This document shows, piece after piece, positions 25,214 to 33,261 of a DNA stretch of 37,160 nucleotides (its first letter is position 1; each line of letters opens with the position of its first letter). The notes below the pieces were generated by a model. It was not told the DNA's origin. It did not search any database and worked only from the letters and a program-made list of their open reading frames with translations. The stretch is from K189A clade bacterium (lineage in GTDB: Bacteria > Pseudomonadota > Gammaproteobacteria > Pseudomonadales > Azotimanducaceae), in NCBI GenBank assembly GCA_902613475.1, contig CACMHG010000019.1:1-37160 (forward strand). The letters run 5' to 3'. A program made the position numbers and the translations under genes.

Positions 25214-26605
25214 ATGATAACTCCCGTCATCCTGGCAGGCGGCTCTGGAACGCGGTTATGGCCGCTATCGCGGGCGAGTTACCCGAAGCAGTTTCTACCG
25301 CTCTGTAGCAATAAGACAATGTTGCAAGAAACGGTTTTGCGAATATCTAAGTTGCCACTGTTGGAATCGATTACGATATGTAACGAGGAGCATAGGTTTT
25401 TCGTTGCCGAACAACTGCGCGCTATTGAATCACTGGGGAAAGTAATTCTTGAGCCCGTCGGACGCAATACGGCACCAGCAATTACGGTGGCGGCCTTGTC
25501 AACTAGTCAAGACTCGCTCTTATTGGTGTTGGCGGCGGATCACGTGATAGAAAACGTCGATGCCTTCATTGATGCTGTTAAACAAGGTATAAATTTAGCG
25601 GAAGCGGGTTCGCTCGTAACATTTGGTGTAAAAGCATCGCAGCCTAATTTAGGGTACGGGTATATCGAAGTAGGCGAGAAATTAGGCGGCGGTTTTAGAG
25701 TAGCTTCCTTCAAGGAAAAGCCCGATCTGCAGACGGCCACTAATTATCTAGAGGCTGGTGGTTTCTACTGGAATAGCGGCATCTTCCTGTTTAGAGCCAG
25801 TCGTTATTTAGAGGAACTCAAGACTTTCCGGCCCGACATTTACCGAGCGTGCGTGAATTCTGTTGCAAAAACAGCCGCAGACCACGACTTTATACGGCTG
25901 GACTCTGATTCGTTCAAAGATTGCCCTAGTGAATCTATCGACTTCGCGGTAATGGAAAAAACCAGAGACGCAGTTGTCGTGCCCTTAGATGCCGGGTGGA
26001 ACGATATTGGTTCGTGGTCGTCGCTCTGGGATGTTTGTAGCAAGGATGAATTGGGTAATGTGGTAGTCGGTGATGCTGTGCTGCAAGGTACAAAACGATC
26101 GTATATTCGAACTGAGAACCATCTAACTGTTGCACTGGACGTCGAAGATCTAATTATCGTTTGCACCAAAGACGCTGTTTTGGTCGCTCACAAGGATCGG
26201 TTGAAAGGTGCAAAAGTCATATCTCAACAAATTAAATACGAGGGACGCCCTGAATGGGAGCTTCATCGCGAAGTATATCGGCCTTGGGGTAAATACGACT
26301 CAATTGGCAGCGGTGAGCGATATAAAGTGAAGCGAATTACTGTGTCTCCCGGCGCGAAGCTGAGCGTGCAAAAACATAAGTATCGCTCCGAGCACTGGGT
26401 CGTGGTTTCTGGGGTAGCTCGGGTAACGAATGGCGACGATACATTCTTACTGAAGGAGAATGAGTCAACGTATGTTCCCGCGGACACGGTACATTCCTTA
26501 GAAAATCCTGGCGAAAGACCACTAGAAATTATCGAGATACAAACAGGCTCTTATCTCGGGGAAGATGATATCGTTAGACTTGAGGATCGCTATGGGCGAG
26601 ATTAA
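25214..26605 (+). CDS. manC: Mannose-1-phosphate guanylyltransferase / mannose-6-phosphate isomerase
   Basis: This is a bifunctional type II PMI/GMP of 463 residues, making GDP-mannose from mannose-1-phosphate and interconverting fructose- and mannose-6-phosphate. The nucleotidyltransferase domain starts with [19 protein letters not shown] and has PKQFLPL, VGRNTAPA and ENVDAF. The C-terminal cupin (from about residue 350) has RPWGKYDSI, KRITVSPGAKLSVQKH and HWVVVSG. I chose ATG 25214, preceded by AGGAAT; the frame continues upstream for 54 codons without resemblance to the family. It stands alone after a long gene-free tract. No phosphomannomutase and no GDP-mannose-using enzyme are in the window, so its product may feed another polysaccharide. 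Confidence 0.95.
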   Translation: MITPVILAGGSGTRLWPLSRASYPKQFLPLCSNKTMLQETVLRISKLPLLESITICNEEHRFFVAEQLRAIESLGKVILEPVGRNTAPAITVAALSTSQDSLLLVLAADHVIENVDAFIDAVKQGINLAEAGSLVTFGVKASQPNLGYGYIEVGEKLGGGFRVASFKEKPDLQTATNYLEAGGFYWNSGIFLFRASRYLEELKTFRPDIYRACVNSVAKTAADHDFIRLDSDSFKDCPSESIDFAVMEKTRDAVVVPLDAGWNDIGSWSSLWDVCSKDELGNVVVGDAVLQGTKRSYIRTENHLTVALDVEDLIIVCTKDAVLVAHKDRLKGAKVISQQIKYEGRPEWELHREVYRPWGKYDSIGSGERYKVKRITVSPGAKLSVQKHKYRSEHWVVVSGVARVTNGDDTFLLKENESTYVPADTVHSLENPGERPLEIIEIQTGSYLGEDDIVRLEDRYGRD

Positions 26606-26608
26606 GCT

Positions 26609-26633
26609 CTAGCTGCAGACCTTACGCAGCTAG
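26609..26633. terminator. Hairpin between convergent manC and mvaT-like genes
   Basis: CTAGCTGC (26609-26616) and GCAGCTAG (26626-26633) form a perfect 8-bp stem with a 9-nt loop, four bases after the manC stop. The position suits transcription termination for manC, but no T-run follows on either strand. It is flanked by the direct repeat ATTAAGCT (26601-26608 and 26641-26648). Confidence 0.4.
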
Positions 26634-26720
26634 TAGGGCTATTAAGCTTGTGGAGAGACAATGTTTTCTCGAGGATTTAATGCCGTCGGGGAATTACGCC
26701 GTGATACGTTTATCGCAATA

Positions 26721-27104
26721 TTAGTCTCGTGTTCCTACTAGCCATTCGTTGATGTCGGCTAACTTGTTTTCGGTCTTCCAAACCTTGAGCACTTTGTGAT
26801 TACCCCCACGAGTTTCTACAATCTCGCCGGTATGCGGATTTTTAAATATCTTAACTATTCTCGGCTTGCGCGATGACTTCGAAGCGGCTGCGGCTCGACT
26901 GCGTTGAGCGGGGGCATTGGCGTCATGTTGCAGGAGTGCGATAAGGTCTGTTTCGGAACAAGCGTGCTTTTTCATCAAGTTCGCCAGAGCCTTCTTAATC
27001 GCATTTTCTTTGCGAAACGCGGCGCTGCTTTCGATACTTTTAATTTTTTTTTCCAGTTGCGCTATTTGTTTTTCAAGCTGGATTTTTTTTGCTAATTCTT
27101 CCAC
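26721..27104 (-). CDS. mvaT: MvaT/MvaU-family H-NS-like nucleoid protein
   Basis: This is a 127-residue xenogeneic-silencing protein. The N-terminal half (about 1-60) is a charged coiled coil for dimerisation and oligomerisation (EKQIAQLEKKIKSIE). A flexible Ala/Ser/Arg linker runs to about 80. The C-terminal DNA-binding part reads KIFKNPHTGEIVETRGGNHK (85-104) followed by VLKVWK, nearly the MvaT signature of Pseudomonas, in which the R/K-GGN loop enters the AT-rich minor groove. The start is GTG, with GAGGA about ten bases upstream. It lies where AT-rich polysaccharide DNA meets GC-richer housekeeping DNA and is convergent with manC. Whether it silences this locus or is a genome-wide MvaT is unknown. 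Confidence 0.9.
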   Translation of the reverse strand: MEELAKKIQLEKQIAQLEKKIKSIESSAAFRKENAIKKALANLMKKHACSETDLIALLQHDANAPAQRSRAAAASKSSRKPRIVKIFKNPHTGEIVETRGGNHKVLKVWKTENKLADINEWLVGTRD

Positions 27105-27343
27105 AAGGCTTGGTCCTCAACCTAGAGGCTTAACTTTATAAAGATCCTTTGACTAAGACAATATAATTTTATAAGACAAAAAAAGCCTCCTTAAAAAAAT
27201 ATCGCACCGCGTCAAACATTTACTTATCGTATCTGGACAACTCCCTGGAGAACGAAAAGGCATATGACTGGCCTGGCCGCATCGACGGGTGCGAATCGCA
27301 ACTGAAATTTGCTTTAGCCTCTAGTCTCCCCTAGGCAACCCGC

Positions 27344-27349
27344 TATAAT
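27344..27349 (+). promoter_or_regulatory. Possible -10 box of the acyl-CoA dehydrogenase promoter
   Basis: TATAAT lies 28 nt before the ATG at 27377, which has a strong ribosome-binding site, AGGAGGGG. No good -35 hexamer is found at 16-18 bp spacing, so this is a weak or activator-dependent promoter if real. Confidence 0.35.
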
Positions 27350-27376
27350 GAGCTATACGTTACAGGAGGGGCCGCT

Positions 27377-28522
27377 ATGACGATGATACTCAATGAAGAG
27401 CAGTCAATGCTCAAGGATAGCGCTAAAGATTTTTGCACGGCTAATGCTCCGATTTCTCAGCTGCGCCAGCTCCGCGATGAGGAAAACGCGCAGGGTTTTG
27501 ATTTAGGTACCTGGAATTCCATGGTTGAGCTTGGCTGGGCAGCAATTCCATGGGGCGAAGAGCATGGTGGCCTTGCTTTTGGATACAAGGGGCTTGGTGT
27601 GGTCACCGAAGAATCTGGGCGCACACTCACCGCAAGCCCGCTCTTTGCCTCAGTTTGGGTTGGCGGTACTGTGATAAATATTGGTGGATCACAGCAGCTG
27701 AAAGCAGAGATTCTCCCTAGCATTGCCTCAGGTGAGTTGAAACTGGCGCTAGCGCTAGAGGAATCCCACCGACATAACCCACATAACATTGCGACTAGCG
27801 CAAGCTCATCCTCTGATGGTTTTTTGTTATCTGGCAAGAAGACTTTCGTGTTAGACGGGCACATAGCCGACAAGTTGATCGTAGTTGCACGAACGTCTGG
27901 GGAGCAGCACGCGCGCACAGGTCTGACGTTGTTCATGGTAGATCGTGATGCGCAAGGTGTATCGGTTACCCGCACGATCATGGCGGACTCGCGTAATGCG
28001 GCGAATGTCAGTTTAGAAAACGTTTCAGTGGCCGCAGACGCCGTGCTTGGCGCGATTGATGGCGGAGCGGACATCCTTGATCCGGCGCTTGATATTGCGC
28101 GCATTGGTCTTGCGGCGGAAATGCTAGGAGGCACGCTCGAGTGTTTCGAAAGAACCATAGCGTACTTAAAGGAACGCAAGCAGTTTGGCGTTGCCATTGG
28201 TTCGTTTCAGGCACTCAAGCACAGGGCGGCGAACATGTTCTGCGAAATCGAGCTGTCAAAGTCCTGTGTATTGGAGGCCTTGACCGCCCTCGATGAAGGC
28301 CGCGATGCGACCGAAGTGGCTAAGCTCGCGTCGCTGGCGAAAGCTAAGGTGGGCGAAACATACGGTCTCGTCTCTCGAGAGGGCATTCAAATGCACGGCG
28401 GCATTGGTATGACCGATGAATTTGAGATTGGTTTCTTTATCAAACGCGCGGCGGTTGCGGAACAAACCTTTGGGGATGTTAACTACCACCGAAATCGTTA
28501 CGGCGAGCTCGAAGGCTACTAG
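27377..28522 (+). CDS. Acyl-CoA dehydrogenase family protein
   Basis: This is a flavin enzyme of 381 residues that oxidises acyl-CoA to 2-enoyl-CoA. The three-domain fold is visible: an N-terminal helical domain (residues 1-115), the FAD-contacting beta domain with LALALEESHRHNP near 117-129 and SGKKTFVLDG, and a C-terminal helical domain with ERKQFGVAIGSFQALKHRAANMF and MHGGIGMTDEFEIGFFIKRA. It lacks the C-terminal YEGTNEIQ segment of classical short- and medium-chain enzymes and resembles the FadE subgroup that often works as heteromers on large substrates, but the substrate is unknown. It is distantly similar to the enzyme cut by the right edge of the window. It is followed by a strong terminator. 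Confidence 0.92.
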   Translation: MTMILNEEQSMLKDSAKDFCTANAPISQLRQLRDEENAQGFDLGTWNSMVELGWAAIPWGEEHGGLAFGYKGLGVVTEESGRTLTASPLFASVWVGGTVINIGGSQQLKAEILPSIASGELKLALALEESHRHNPHNIATSASSSSDGFLLSGKKTFVLDGHIADKLIVVARTSGEQHARTGLTLFMVDRDAQGVSVTRTIMADSRNAANVSLENVSVAADAVLGAIDGGADILDPALDIARIGLAAEMLGGTLECFERTIAYLKERKQFGVAIGSFQALKHRAANMFCEIELSKSCVLEALTALDEGRDATEVAKLASLAKAKVGETYGLVSREGIQMHGGIGMTDEFEIGFFIKRAAVAEQTFGDVNYHRNRYGELEGY

Positions 28523-28550
28523 CTCAGTCGCTTTCAAGCGTGCGGAAAGA

Positions 28551-28573
28551 AAAAGGCGGCGATACCGCCTTTT
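28551..28573. terminator. Bidirectional intrinsic terminator
   Basis: AAAAGGCGG (28551-28559) pairs with CCGCCTTTT (28565-28573) across the loop CGATA, and the T-run continues to 28576. A-tract and T-tract on the two sides make it work for both convergent genes: the acyl-CoA dehydrogenase (plus strand) and the thioesterase (minus strand). Confidence 0.9.
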
Positions 28574-28598
28574 TTTGTGCAATAACAAATATTTTGGG

Positions 28599-29099
28599 CT
28601 ATGTTTTTTTGATGCCGATTTGGTGCCCCACTTGCGGCGGGATATCCAGCTTTAGGTGGGTGGCCGACATCTGGTCGAGTGAATCCAGCACATGCTGTGG
28701 AAACTCGCCCGATCTGCGCGTGGTCATATCCACATGAAGGGCAAGTTGCTCTGACGTTGCAGCCAAGTAGCCTTGAGTCTTGTGAAACATCTGCTGAAAG
28801 AAATGCAGCCGCTTTTTGTCATAGTCCAGTAGCTGAAGATGCAGCTCTAACTCGTCGTTCAGTGACACTTCGTTAAGATAGTGAACGTGCACCTCTAACG
28901 TGAAACATGACCCAGCTCCGCTGCGCGCATAAATAGAACCTACGCCCAAAAGATCGTAAAAGTGGTCCACCGCCCGATCAAAAATCACGTTGTAGAACGC
29001 CATATTCAGATGGCCGTTGTAGTCTATCCAGTCTTCAATGACGAATTGAGCTGGGCTTATAAGTGGTGCCTGTATCAACGGTTTGGGCTGCAATTTCAT
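28599..29099 (-). CDS. Hotdog-fold (4HBT-like) acyl-CoA thioesterase
   Basis: This 166-residue protein resembles the thioesterase family related to YbgC and betainyl-CoA thioesterases. The motif DWIDYNGHLNMAFYNVIFDRA (about 23-43) carries the Asp and Asn-Gly-His typical of the active site, followed by FTLEVHVHYLNEV, the central strand of the hotdog fold. It hydrolyses an acyl-CoA to the acid and CoA; the specific acyl group is unknown. It is transcribed away from the GPH transporter across a 59-bp intergenic region with a palindromic operator candidate, which suggests co-regulation. It converges on the acyl-CoA dehydrogenase with a shared terminator. Confidence 0.82.
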   Translation of the reverse strand: MKLQPKPLIQAPLISPAQFVIEDWIDYNGHLNMAFYNVIFDRAVDHFYDLLGVGSIYARSGAGSCFTLEVHVHYLNEVSLNDELELHLQLLDYDKKRLHFFQQMFHKTQGYLAATSEQLALHVDMTTRRSGEFPQHVLDSLDQMSATHLKLDIPPQVGHQIGIKKT

Positions 29100-29119
29100 T
29101 TCCTAATAACCTTGGGATC

Positions 29120-29139
29120 AAGCGTTACATATAACGCTT
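29120..29139. promoter_or_regulatory. Palindromic operator candidate in a divergent promoter region
   Basis: Arms AAGCGTTA (29120-29127) and TAACGCTT (29132-29139) are perfect 8-bp inverted repeats around CATA. The site lies in the 59-bp gap between the divergent thioesterase and GPH transporter genes, 19 bp before the transporter ATG. Size and symmetry suit a dimeric regulator of the TetR or GntR type; no such regulator gene is in the window. Confidence 0.55.
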
Positions 29140-29158
29140 CTCGTTGTAACCTCAGACA

Positions 29159-30610
29159 ATGGAGAGCACAAAGCCGCCGCTGACTCGCGGTATAAAAGTC
29201 AGCTACGGGGTCGGTCAAGCGGCTGAAGGCATTAAAAACGCTGCCTTCAATGTATTCGTTTTTTTCTATTACACCCAAGTATTGGGTCTACCGACGGTTT
29301 ATACCGGTATCGCAATCGGCATCGCCTTGGCGGTGGATTCCATCACTGATCCATTGATTGGCTCACTGTCAGATAATTGGCAGGGGTCTAGCGGCCGGCG
29401 TCATCCTTTTTTGTACGTCTCAATTTTGCCCTTGGGTCTGTTCTTCATCGGGCTTTTTAACCCGCCGGAGCTCGAAGAATTCATGCTGTTCCTATGGTTA
29501 ACGGTGTTTTCTGTGGGCACGCGAGCGATGATGACCCTGTACTACGTGCCGCACGTATCGCTGGGTGCTGAACTTTCCGAAGATTTTAACGAGCGCACCG
29601 AAGTCGTTGCCTATCGATATTTCTTCAGCTACGTAGGCGGCATTCTCACCTACATTATCGGTTTTGTTGTGTATTTCCCCGATACGCAATTCAATGTGGA
29701 GGCCTATGCGCCCTTTGGTTTAACCCTGTCATTACTGATGATGGCATCTATTTTAATCACCGCGCTGGGCACAAAAAGGCGCATACCCCATTTGCCCGCT
29801 AGCCGCATCAATCGAGAGTCAGTTTCGATTTTAAGGGTGCTACACAAAACGCTGTTAGAAATTCGTTCAGCCCTGACCAACCGCTCTTTTCGCTGGTTGT
29901 TTGCTGGAGTGCTCATTGTCTTTGCCATGGTTGGTGTGGATAACGCACTCAATTTGCACATGAATACCTACTTCTGGGAGCTACAGGGTGGGGGTAACTT
30001 GTTCTTTTTCGCGGCCACGCCGGTTGGCGCGTTAATAGGCACTGCCTTGGCTAGCCCTCTGACGCGCTGGTTCGACAAGAAACCCTCGGTCATTATTGGC
30101 ACGCTTTGCTGGGCGCTTTGCCAGGTGATTCCCGTTGTACTTCGGCTGCTCGGATGGTTTCCAGAGAACGGGACAGACGAGCTGCTGTACAGCTTGATCG
30201 TCATTAAGTTTATTCAAGGGCTTGGCGTGGTGCAGGCCCTAATCGCCTTTAACTCGATGGTGGCGGATGTAGTCGATGAACATGAACTTATTACGGGATT
30301 ACGCCAAGAGGGTATATTTTTCTCTTCGGTCTCGTTCTCCAATAAGATGACATCGGGCATAGGTACCGTAGCCGCGGGGTTTGCACTGGCGCTGATTGAT
30401 TGGCCAACGGGTGCCGATGTTCAGACGGCCGCCGACATCGCTCCGGAAACTATTGCATGGCTTGGTTTGATATACGGGCCGATCGTTTCGGGTTTTGCAC
30501 TGGTTAGTGCTTACTGTTACTCAAAATATGGGCTCAACCGCCAGCGCCACGCTGAGGTTGTCGAGGAGCTGGCGGTGCTGCGAGAGCGACGGGCGGCGGC
30601 TGCAGATTAG
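29159..30610 (+). CDS. GPH-family (MFS_2) cation-coupled transporter
   Basis: This 483-residue inner-membrane protein has about twelve hydrophobic segments and belongs to the glycoside-pentoside-hexuronide:cation symporter family. Typical sequences are KVSYGVGQAAEGIKNAAF near the N-terminus, DSITDPLIGSLSDN (about 61-74) with GRRHPFLY, and in the C-terminal half FNSMVADVVDEHELITGLRQEG. These are the conserved MFS_2 loops. The substrate is probably a sugar, glycoside or organic anion and cannot be named. The ATG at 29159 overlaps nothing; a palindrome 19 bp upstream may control it together with the divergent thioesterase. Confidence 0.88.
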   Translation: MESTKPPLTRGIKVSYGVGQAAEGIKNAAFNVFVFFYYTQVLGLPTVYTGIAIGIALAVDSITDPLIGSLSDNWQGSSGRRHPFLYVSILPLGLFFIGLFNPPELEEFMLFLWLTVFSVGTRAMMTLYYVPHVSLGAELSEDFNERTEVVAYRYFFSYVGGILTYIIGFVVYFPDTQFNVEAYAPFGLTLSLLMMASILITALGTKRRIPHLPASRINRESVSILRVLHKTLLEIRSALTNRSFRWLFAGVLIVFAMVGVDNALNLHMNTYFWELQGGGNLFFFAATPVGALIGTALASPLTRWFDKKPSVIIGTLCWALCQVIPVVLRLLGWFPENGTDELLYSLIVIKFIQGLGVVQALIAFNSMVADVVDEHELITGLRQEGIFFSSVSFSNKMTSGIGTVAAGFALALIDWPTGADVQTAADIAPETIAWLGLIYGPIVSGFALVSAYCYSKYGLNRQRHAEVVEELAVLRERRAAAAD

Positions 30611-30687
30611 AAGTCCGTATTCGGTAGCGTAAAAACCCGAATCGCGTCAACCGCTACTCTTAACTGCTGAGCTATGTAGGATTTTTC

Positions 30688-31566
30688 ATGAAAGGCATTG
30701 TGCTCGCCGGAGGTTCTGGCACGCGTTTACACCCCATCACCCGCGGGGTATCCAAACAGATGCTGCCGGTATACGACAAGCCAATGATCTACTATCCGCT
30801 GTCGGTATTGATGCTTGCAGGAATACGCGATGTACTGGTTATCTCCACCCCTCAAGACTTGCCGAGCTACCAAAACTTATTAGGCGACGGTTCCGAATTT
30901 GGGATTCATCTGAGCTTTGCGGAACAGCCGTCACCGGACGGCCTCGCTCAGGCTCTTACCATTGGGGAGCACTTTATTGGCGGCGACGCTGTTTGCCTGG
31001 TCCTGGGAGACAACATTTTTTTCGGCTACGGTTTTAGCGCAATGTTGCGTGAGGCCGCGGCCCGACAGGTTGGTGCCACGGTCTTTGGATATCATGTTAA
31101 CGACCCTCAGCGCTTTGGCGTGCTTGACTTCGATTCCAACGGAAAGGTGATCTCAATAGAGGAAAAGCCCACTGATCCGAAATCAAACTTTGCGGTCACC
31201 GGGCTATATTTTTACGACAATCGGGCGGTGGAGATTGCCAAAACTATTCGACCGAGTAGTCGGGGTGAACTGGAAATTACCGACGTTAATGAGGCCTATC
31301 TCGAGGCTGGTGAACTGAACGTTCAACTTATGGGGCGGGGTTTTGCCTGGCTCGATACCGGCACTCACGATTCGCTTATGGAGGCTGGGCAGTTCGTGCA
31401 AACCATCGAGCACCGGCAAGGCTTAAAGGTCGCCTGTCTTGAAGAAATCGGTTTCAGGAACGGCTGGCTATCTGCTGAACGCCTGCAGGCACAGGCTGAT
31501 GCGCTGGGTGCCACTGGCTACGGACAATATTTGCACCGGGTACTGGAATCTGAGGCAGCACGGTGA
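30688..31566 (+). CDS. rmlA: Glucose-1-phosphate thymidylyltransferase
   Basis: RmlA makes dTDP-glucose from dTTP and glucose-1-phosphate, the entry to dTDP-rhamnose and dTDP-amino sugars. The start [18 protein letters not shown], the segment [27 protein letters not shown] and GLYFYDN are all diagnostic, and the length of 292 is exactly typical. It is coupled to rmlC by a 4-nt overlap. In this window it is the only source of dTDP-glucose for the FdtA/FdtB-type pair at 4305-5815. rmlB and rmlD are not present. Its GC content resembles the right flank rather than the polysaccharide cluster, suggesting it belongs to the resident chromosome. Confidence 0.96.
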   Translation: MKGIVLAGGSGTRLHPITRGVSKQMLPVYDKPMIYYPLSVLMLAGIRDVLVISTPQDLPSYQNLLGDGSEFGIHLSFAEQPSPDGLAQALTIGEHFIGGDAVCLVLGDNIFFGYGFSAMLREAAARQVGATVFGYHVNDPQRFGVLDFDSNGKVISIEEKPTDPKSNFAVTGLYFYDNRAVEIAKTIRPSSRGELEITDVNEAYLEAGELNVQLMGRGFAWLDTGTHDSLMEAGQFVQTIEHRQGLKVACLEEIGFRNGWLSAERLQAQADALGATGYGQYLHRVLESEAAR

Positions 31567-32105
31567 ATGTCGTAGAAACCCAGCTTCCGGGTGTGCTGAT
31601 TATTGAACCCAAAGTCTTCGGCGATCACCGCGGCTTTTTCAAAGAGACTTTCCAGATTGAGCGTTATCAAGAAGCGGGTATCGATCTGTCCTTTGTGCAG
31701 GACAATCATTCTCGCTCTCAGCGCGGGGTGCTGCGCGGCCTGCATTGGCAAAAGACAAGGCCTCAGGGCAAGTTGGTAAGCTGTGCCATGGGGGCTGTTT
31801 TTGACGTCACGGTTGATGTGAATCCCAGTTCAGAGACGTTTGGCACCTATGTAGGCGTCGAGCTCAGCGATAAAAACCATCGTCAGCTGTGGATACCGCC
31901 AGGATACGCTCATGGCTTCTGCGTGCTCTCAGAGACCGCAGACTTTCAATACAAATGCACGGACCTCTACTTTCCGGAAGACGAGGGTGGGCTGATTTGG
32001 AATGATCCAGAGGTAAGCATCGAGTGGCCAATCGAATCGCCGTCGTTATCGGAAAAAGACCTCTCTCTGCCCACACTTGATCAGATCCGACGCGGCGCTG
32101 CTTAG
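31563..32105 (+). CDS. rmlC: dTDP-4-dehydrorhamnose 3,5-epimerase
   Basis: This 180-residue cupin epimerises C3 and C5 of dTDP-4-keto-6-deoxyglucose on the way to dTDP-L-rhamnose. [12 protein letters not shown] (19-30), LRGLHWQ with catalytic His61, PPGYAHGF (112-119) and Tyr130 in FQYKCTDLY match RmlC. The start is GTG 31563, overlapping the rmlA stop (GTGA). It is a second homologue besides the CDP-cassette copy at 13944 and is the more canonical one. Its stop overlaps the stop of the opposite-strand cytochrome gene by 4 nt (32102-32105), leaving no room for a separate terminator. Confidence 0.95.
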   Translation: MNVVETQLPGVLIIEPKVFGDHRGFFKETFQIERYQEAGIDLSFVQDNHSRSQRGVLRGLHWQKTRPQGKLVSCAMGAVFDVTVDVNPSSETFGTYVGVELSDKNHRQLWIPPGYAHGFCVLSETADFQYKCTDLYFPEDEGGLIWNDPEVSIEWPIESPSLSEKDLSLPTLDQIRRGAA

Positions 32106-33214
32106 AGGCACTGCCCCTCAAGGCTGTTGATCCAGTCGTTCACCAACGCGAGGCCTTCCCCGTGAACCAAGGAGCGACCTAGCTCTGGCATCATCATGCC
32201 CGGGTCATTGGTCGCCATGCGAAAGCTCAGAATGGAGTCGTCTGCTTGGCCGGGCACTATTCCGTACAAATGTCCGCCGGAACCTCTTCCCGCTGCGATG
32301 GGCGGCTTGCACCAGCCCATGGCGCTCGCCGGATGATCCTCATAATCGAGCAGCAAGCCCGACGTGTCCGCGGCACCTTGCGCGTTGTGACAGTGCCCAC
32401 AATTGATGTCCAGATAGCTGCGGGCCCGATGCTCGAGTGATTGGCTAGCATCACCCCAGACCGCATTTGCTCGACTGATGTGCGAGACACCGTCGAGCCA
32501 GCCACGCTCGGCGAGATGATCCAATTGATTTTTTTTGTAAAGCGCAGTGGTTCTGTCGAGGTGTCTTGCCTTAATGCCGATGGGCATAAGCTCGCCGGTT
32601 GTATGATTGGTGGCATGACAGGAGGCGCATTGGTTTTTGCTGGGCACCAAGTAATTGAGTGGCTCGCCACTGCTCAGGGTCATCGGTCGGATCGTCCCCG
32701 TTAGACTCAAATACGCATCATCGCCATCCCAAACATAGGGAAGGGCGTCCCAACCACCCGTCTGCCGCACCATAAGCCGCGTCTCAATCAACTCATAGTC
32801 GCTGGTTTGTATAGCGCTAGGGTCACCGTTCCAGTTTGCCGAGGTAAGCAGGGCGCCGGATGAGTCTTTAGGATAAAGGAATGTCTTACTGATGACGCTG
32901 CCAACAGGAAGGTCAAAGGTTTGTGTGGCGTCGAATTTGGCTTGGCTTCCCTCGGGTAAGTAAAGGGTTCGTAACTTCAGCGCGTAATCCGAGAACAGAG
33001 CTGTATTTAGTTCATATACCAGCGACTGATCGCTGATGACCAACTGCTCGCCGTCTAGAGACACAAGGCCCCAATCGGAAAGTCGATCCGGATAGTCGTT
33101 AGCATCGTGAACTGTAACCGCGTTCGGGCCGCAGGCCGTCAGCAAAAATGCGGAAGCTGCGGCAAGGATCCCTTGGAGGACGATTTTTGCGCGTTGTTTA
33201 ATCGGTGTGGTCAA
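32102..33214 (-). CDS. SO2930-type diheme c-type cytochrome lipoprotein (TIGR03806-like)
   Basis: This is a 370-residue exported protein. The N-terminus is a lipoprotein signal with lipobox LTAC and Cys28 as the acylated residue. Two haem-binding motifs are present: CASCH (196-200) and CGHCH (272-276), with later Met residues (MMMP near 347) as possible axial ligands. Sequences such as GSVISKTFLYP and the ordering of the two motifs match the family I know from Shewanella SO_2930. Its members occur in pairs with a beta-helix lipoprotein (TIGR03805), exactly as here (gene at 33262). The function of the pair is unknown; electron transfer at the periplasmic or outer membrane face is likely. The start is TTG, with AAGGA upstream. 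Confidence 0.85.
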   Translation of the reverse strand: MTTPIKQRAKIVLQGILAAASAFLLTACGPNAVTVHDANDYPDRLSDWGLVSLDGEQLVISDQSLVYELNTALFSDYALKLRTLYLPEGSQAKFDATQTFDLPVGSVISKTFLYPKDSSGALLTSANWNGDPSAIQTSDYELIETRLMVRQTGGWDALPYVWDGDDAYLSLTGTIRPMTLSSGEPLNYLVPSKNQCASCHATNHTTGELMPIGIKARHLDRTTALYKKNQLDHLAERGWLDGVSHISRANAVWGDASQSLEHRARSYLDINCGHCHNAQGAADTSGLLLDYEDHPASAMGWCKPPIAAGRGSGGHLYGIVPGQADDSILSFRMATNDPGMMMPELGRSLVHGEGLALVNDWINSLEGQCL

Positions 33215-33261
33215 AGCTTCACGTGATCCTTACTTCTTTGGCGCTTAACCATCGTAACCCT

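Noticed and set aside
27125..27189. GAGGCTT/AAGCCTC inverted repeat in the mvaT leader as an autoregulatory element
   Set aside because: The 7-bp arms are 51 nt apart in AT-rich DNA and can easily arise by chance.
27457..28197. 246-codon minus-strand frame opposite the acyl-CoA dehydrogenase
   Set aside because: It is a shadow frame of a well-supported gene with Ser/Pro/Arg-rich composition and no domain.
30619..30642. Hairpin ATTCGG/CCGAAT after the GPH transporter as a terminator
   Set aside because: It has only 6-bp arms, a 12-nt loop and no T-run; too weak to call.
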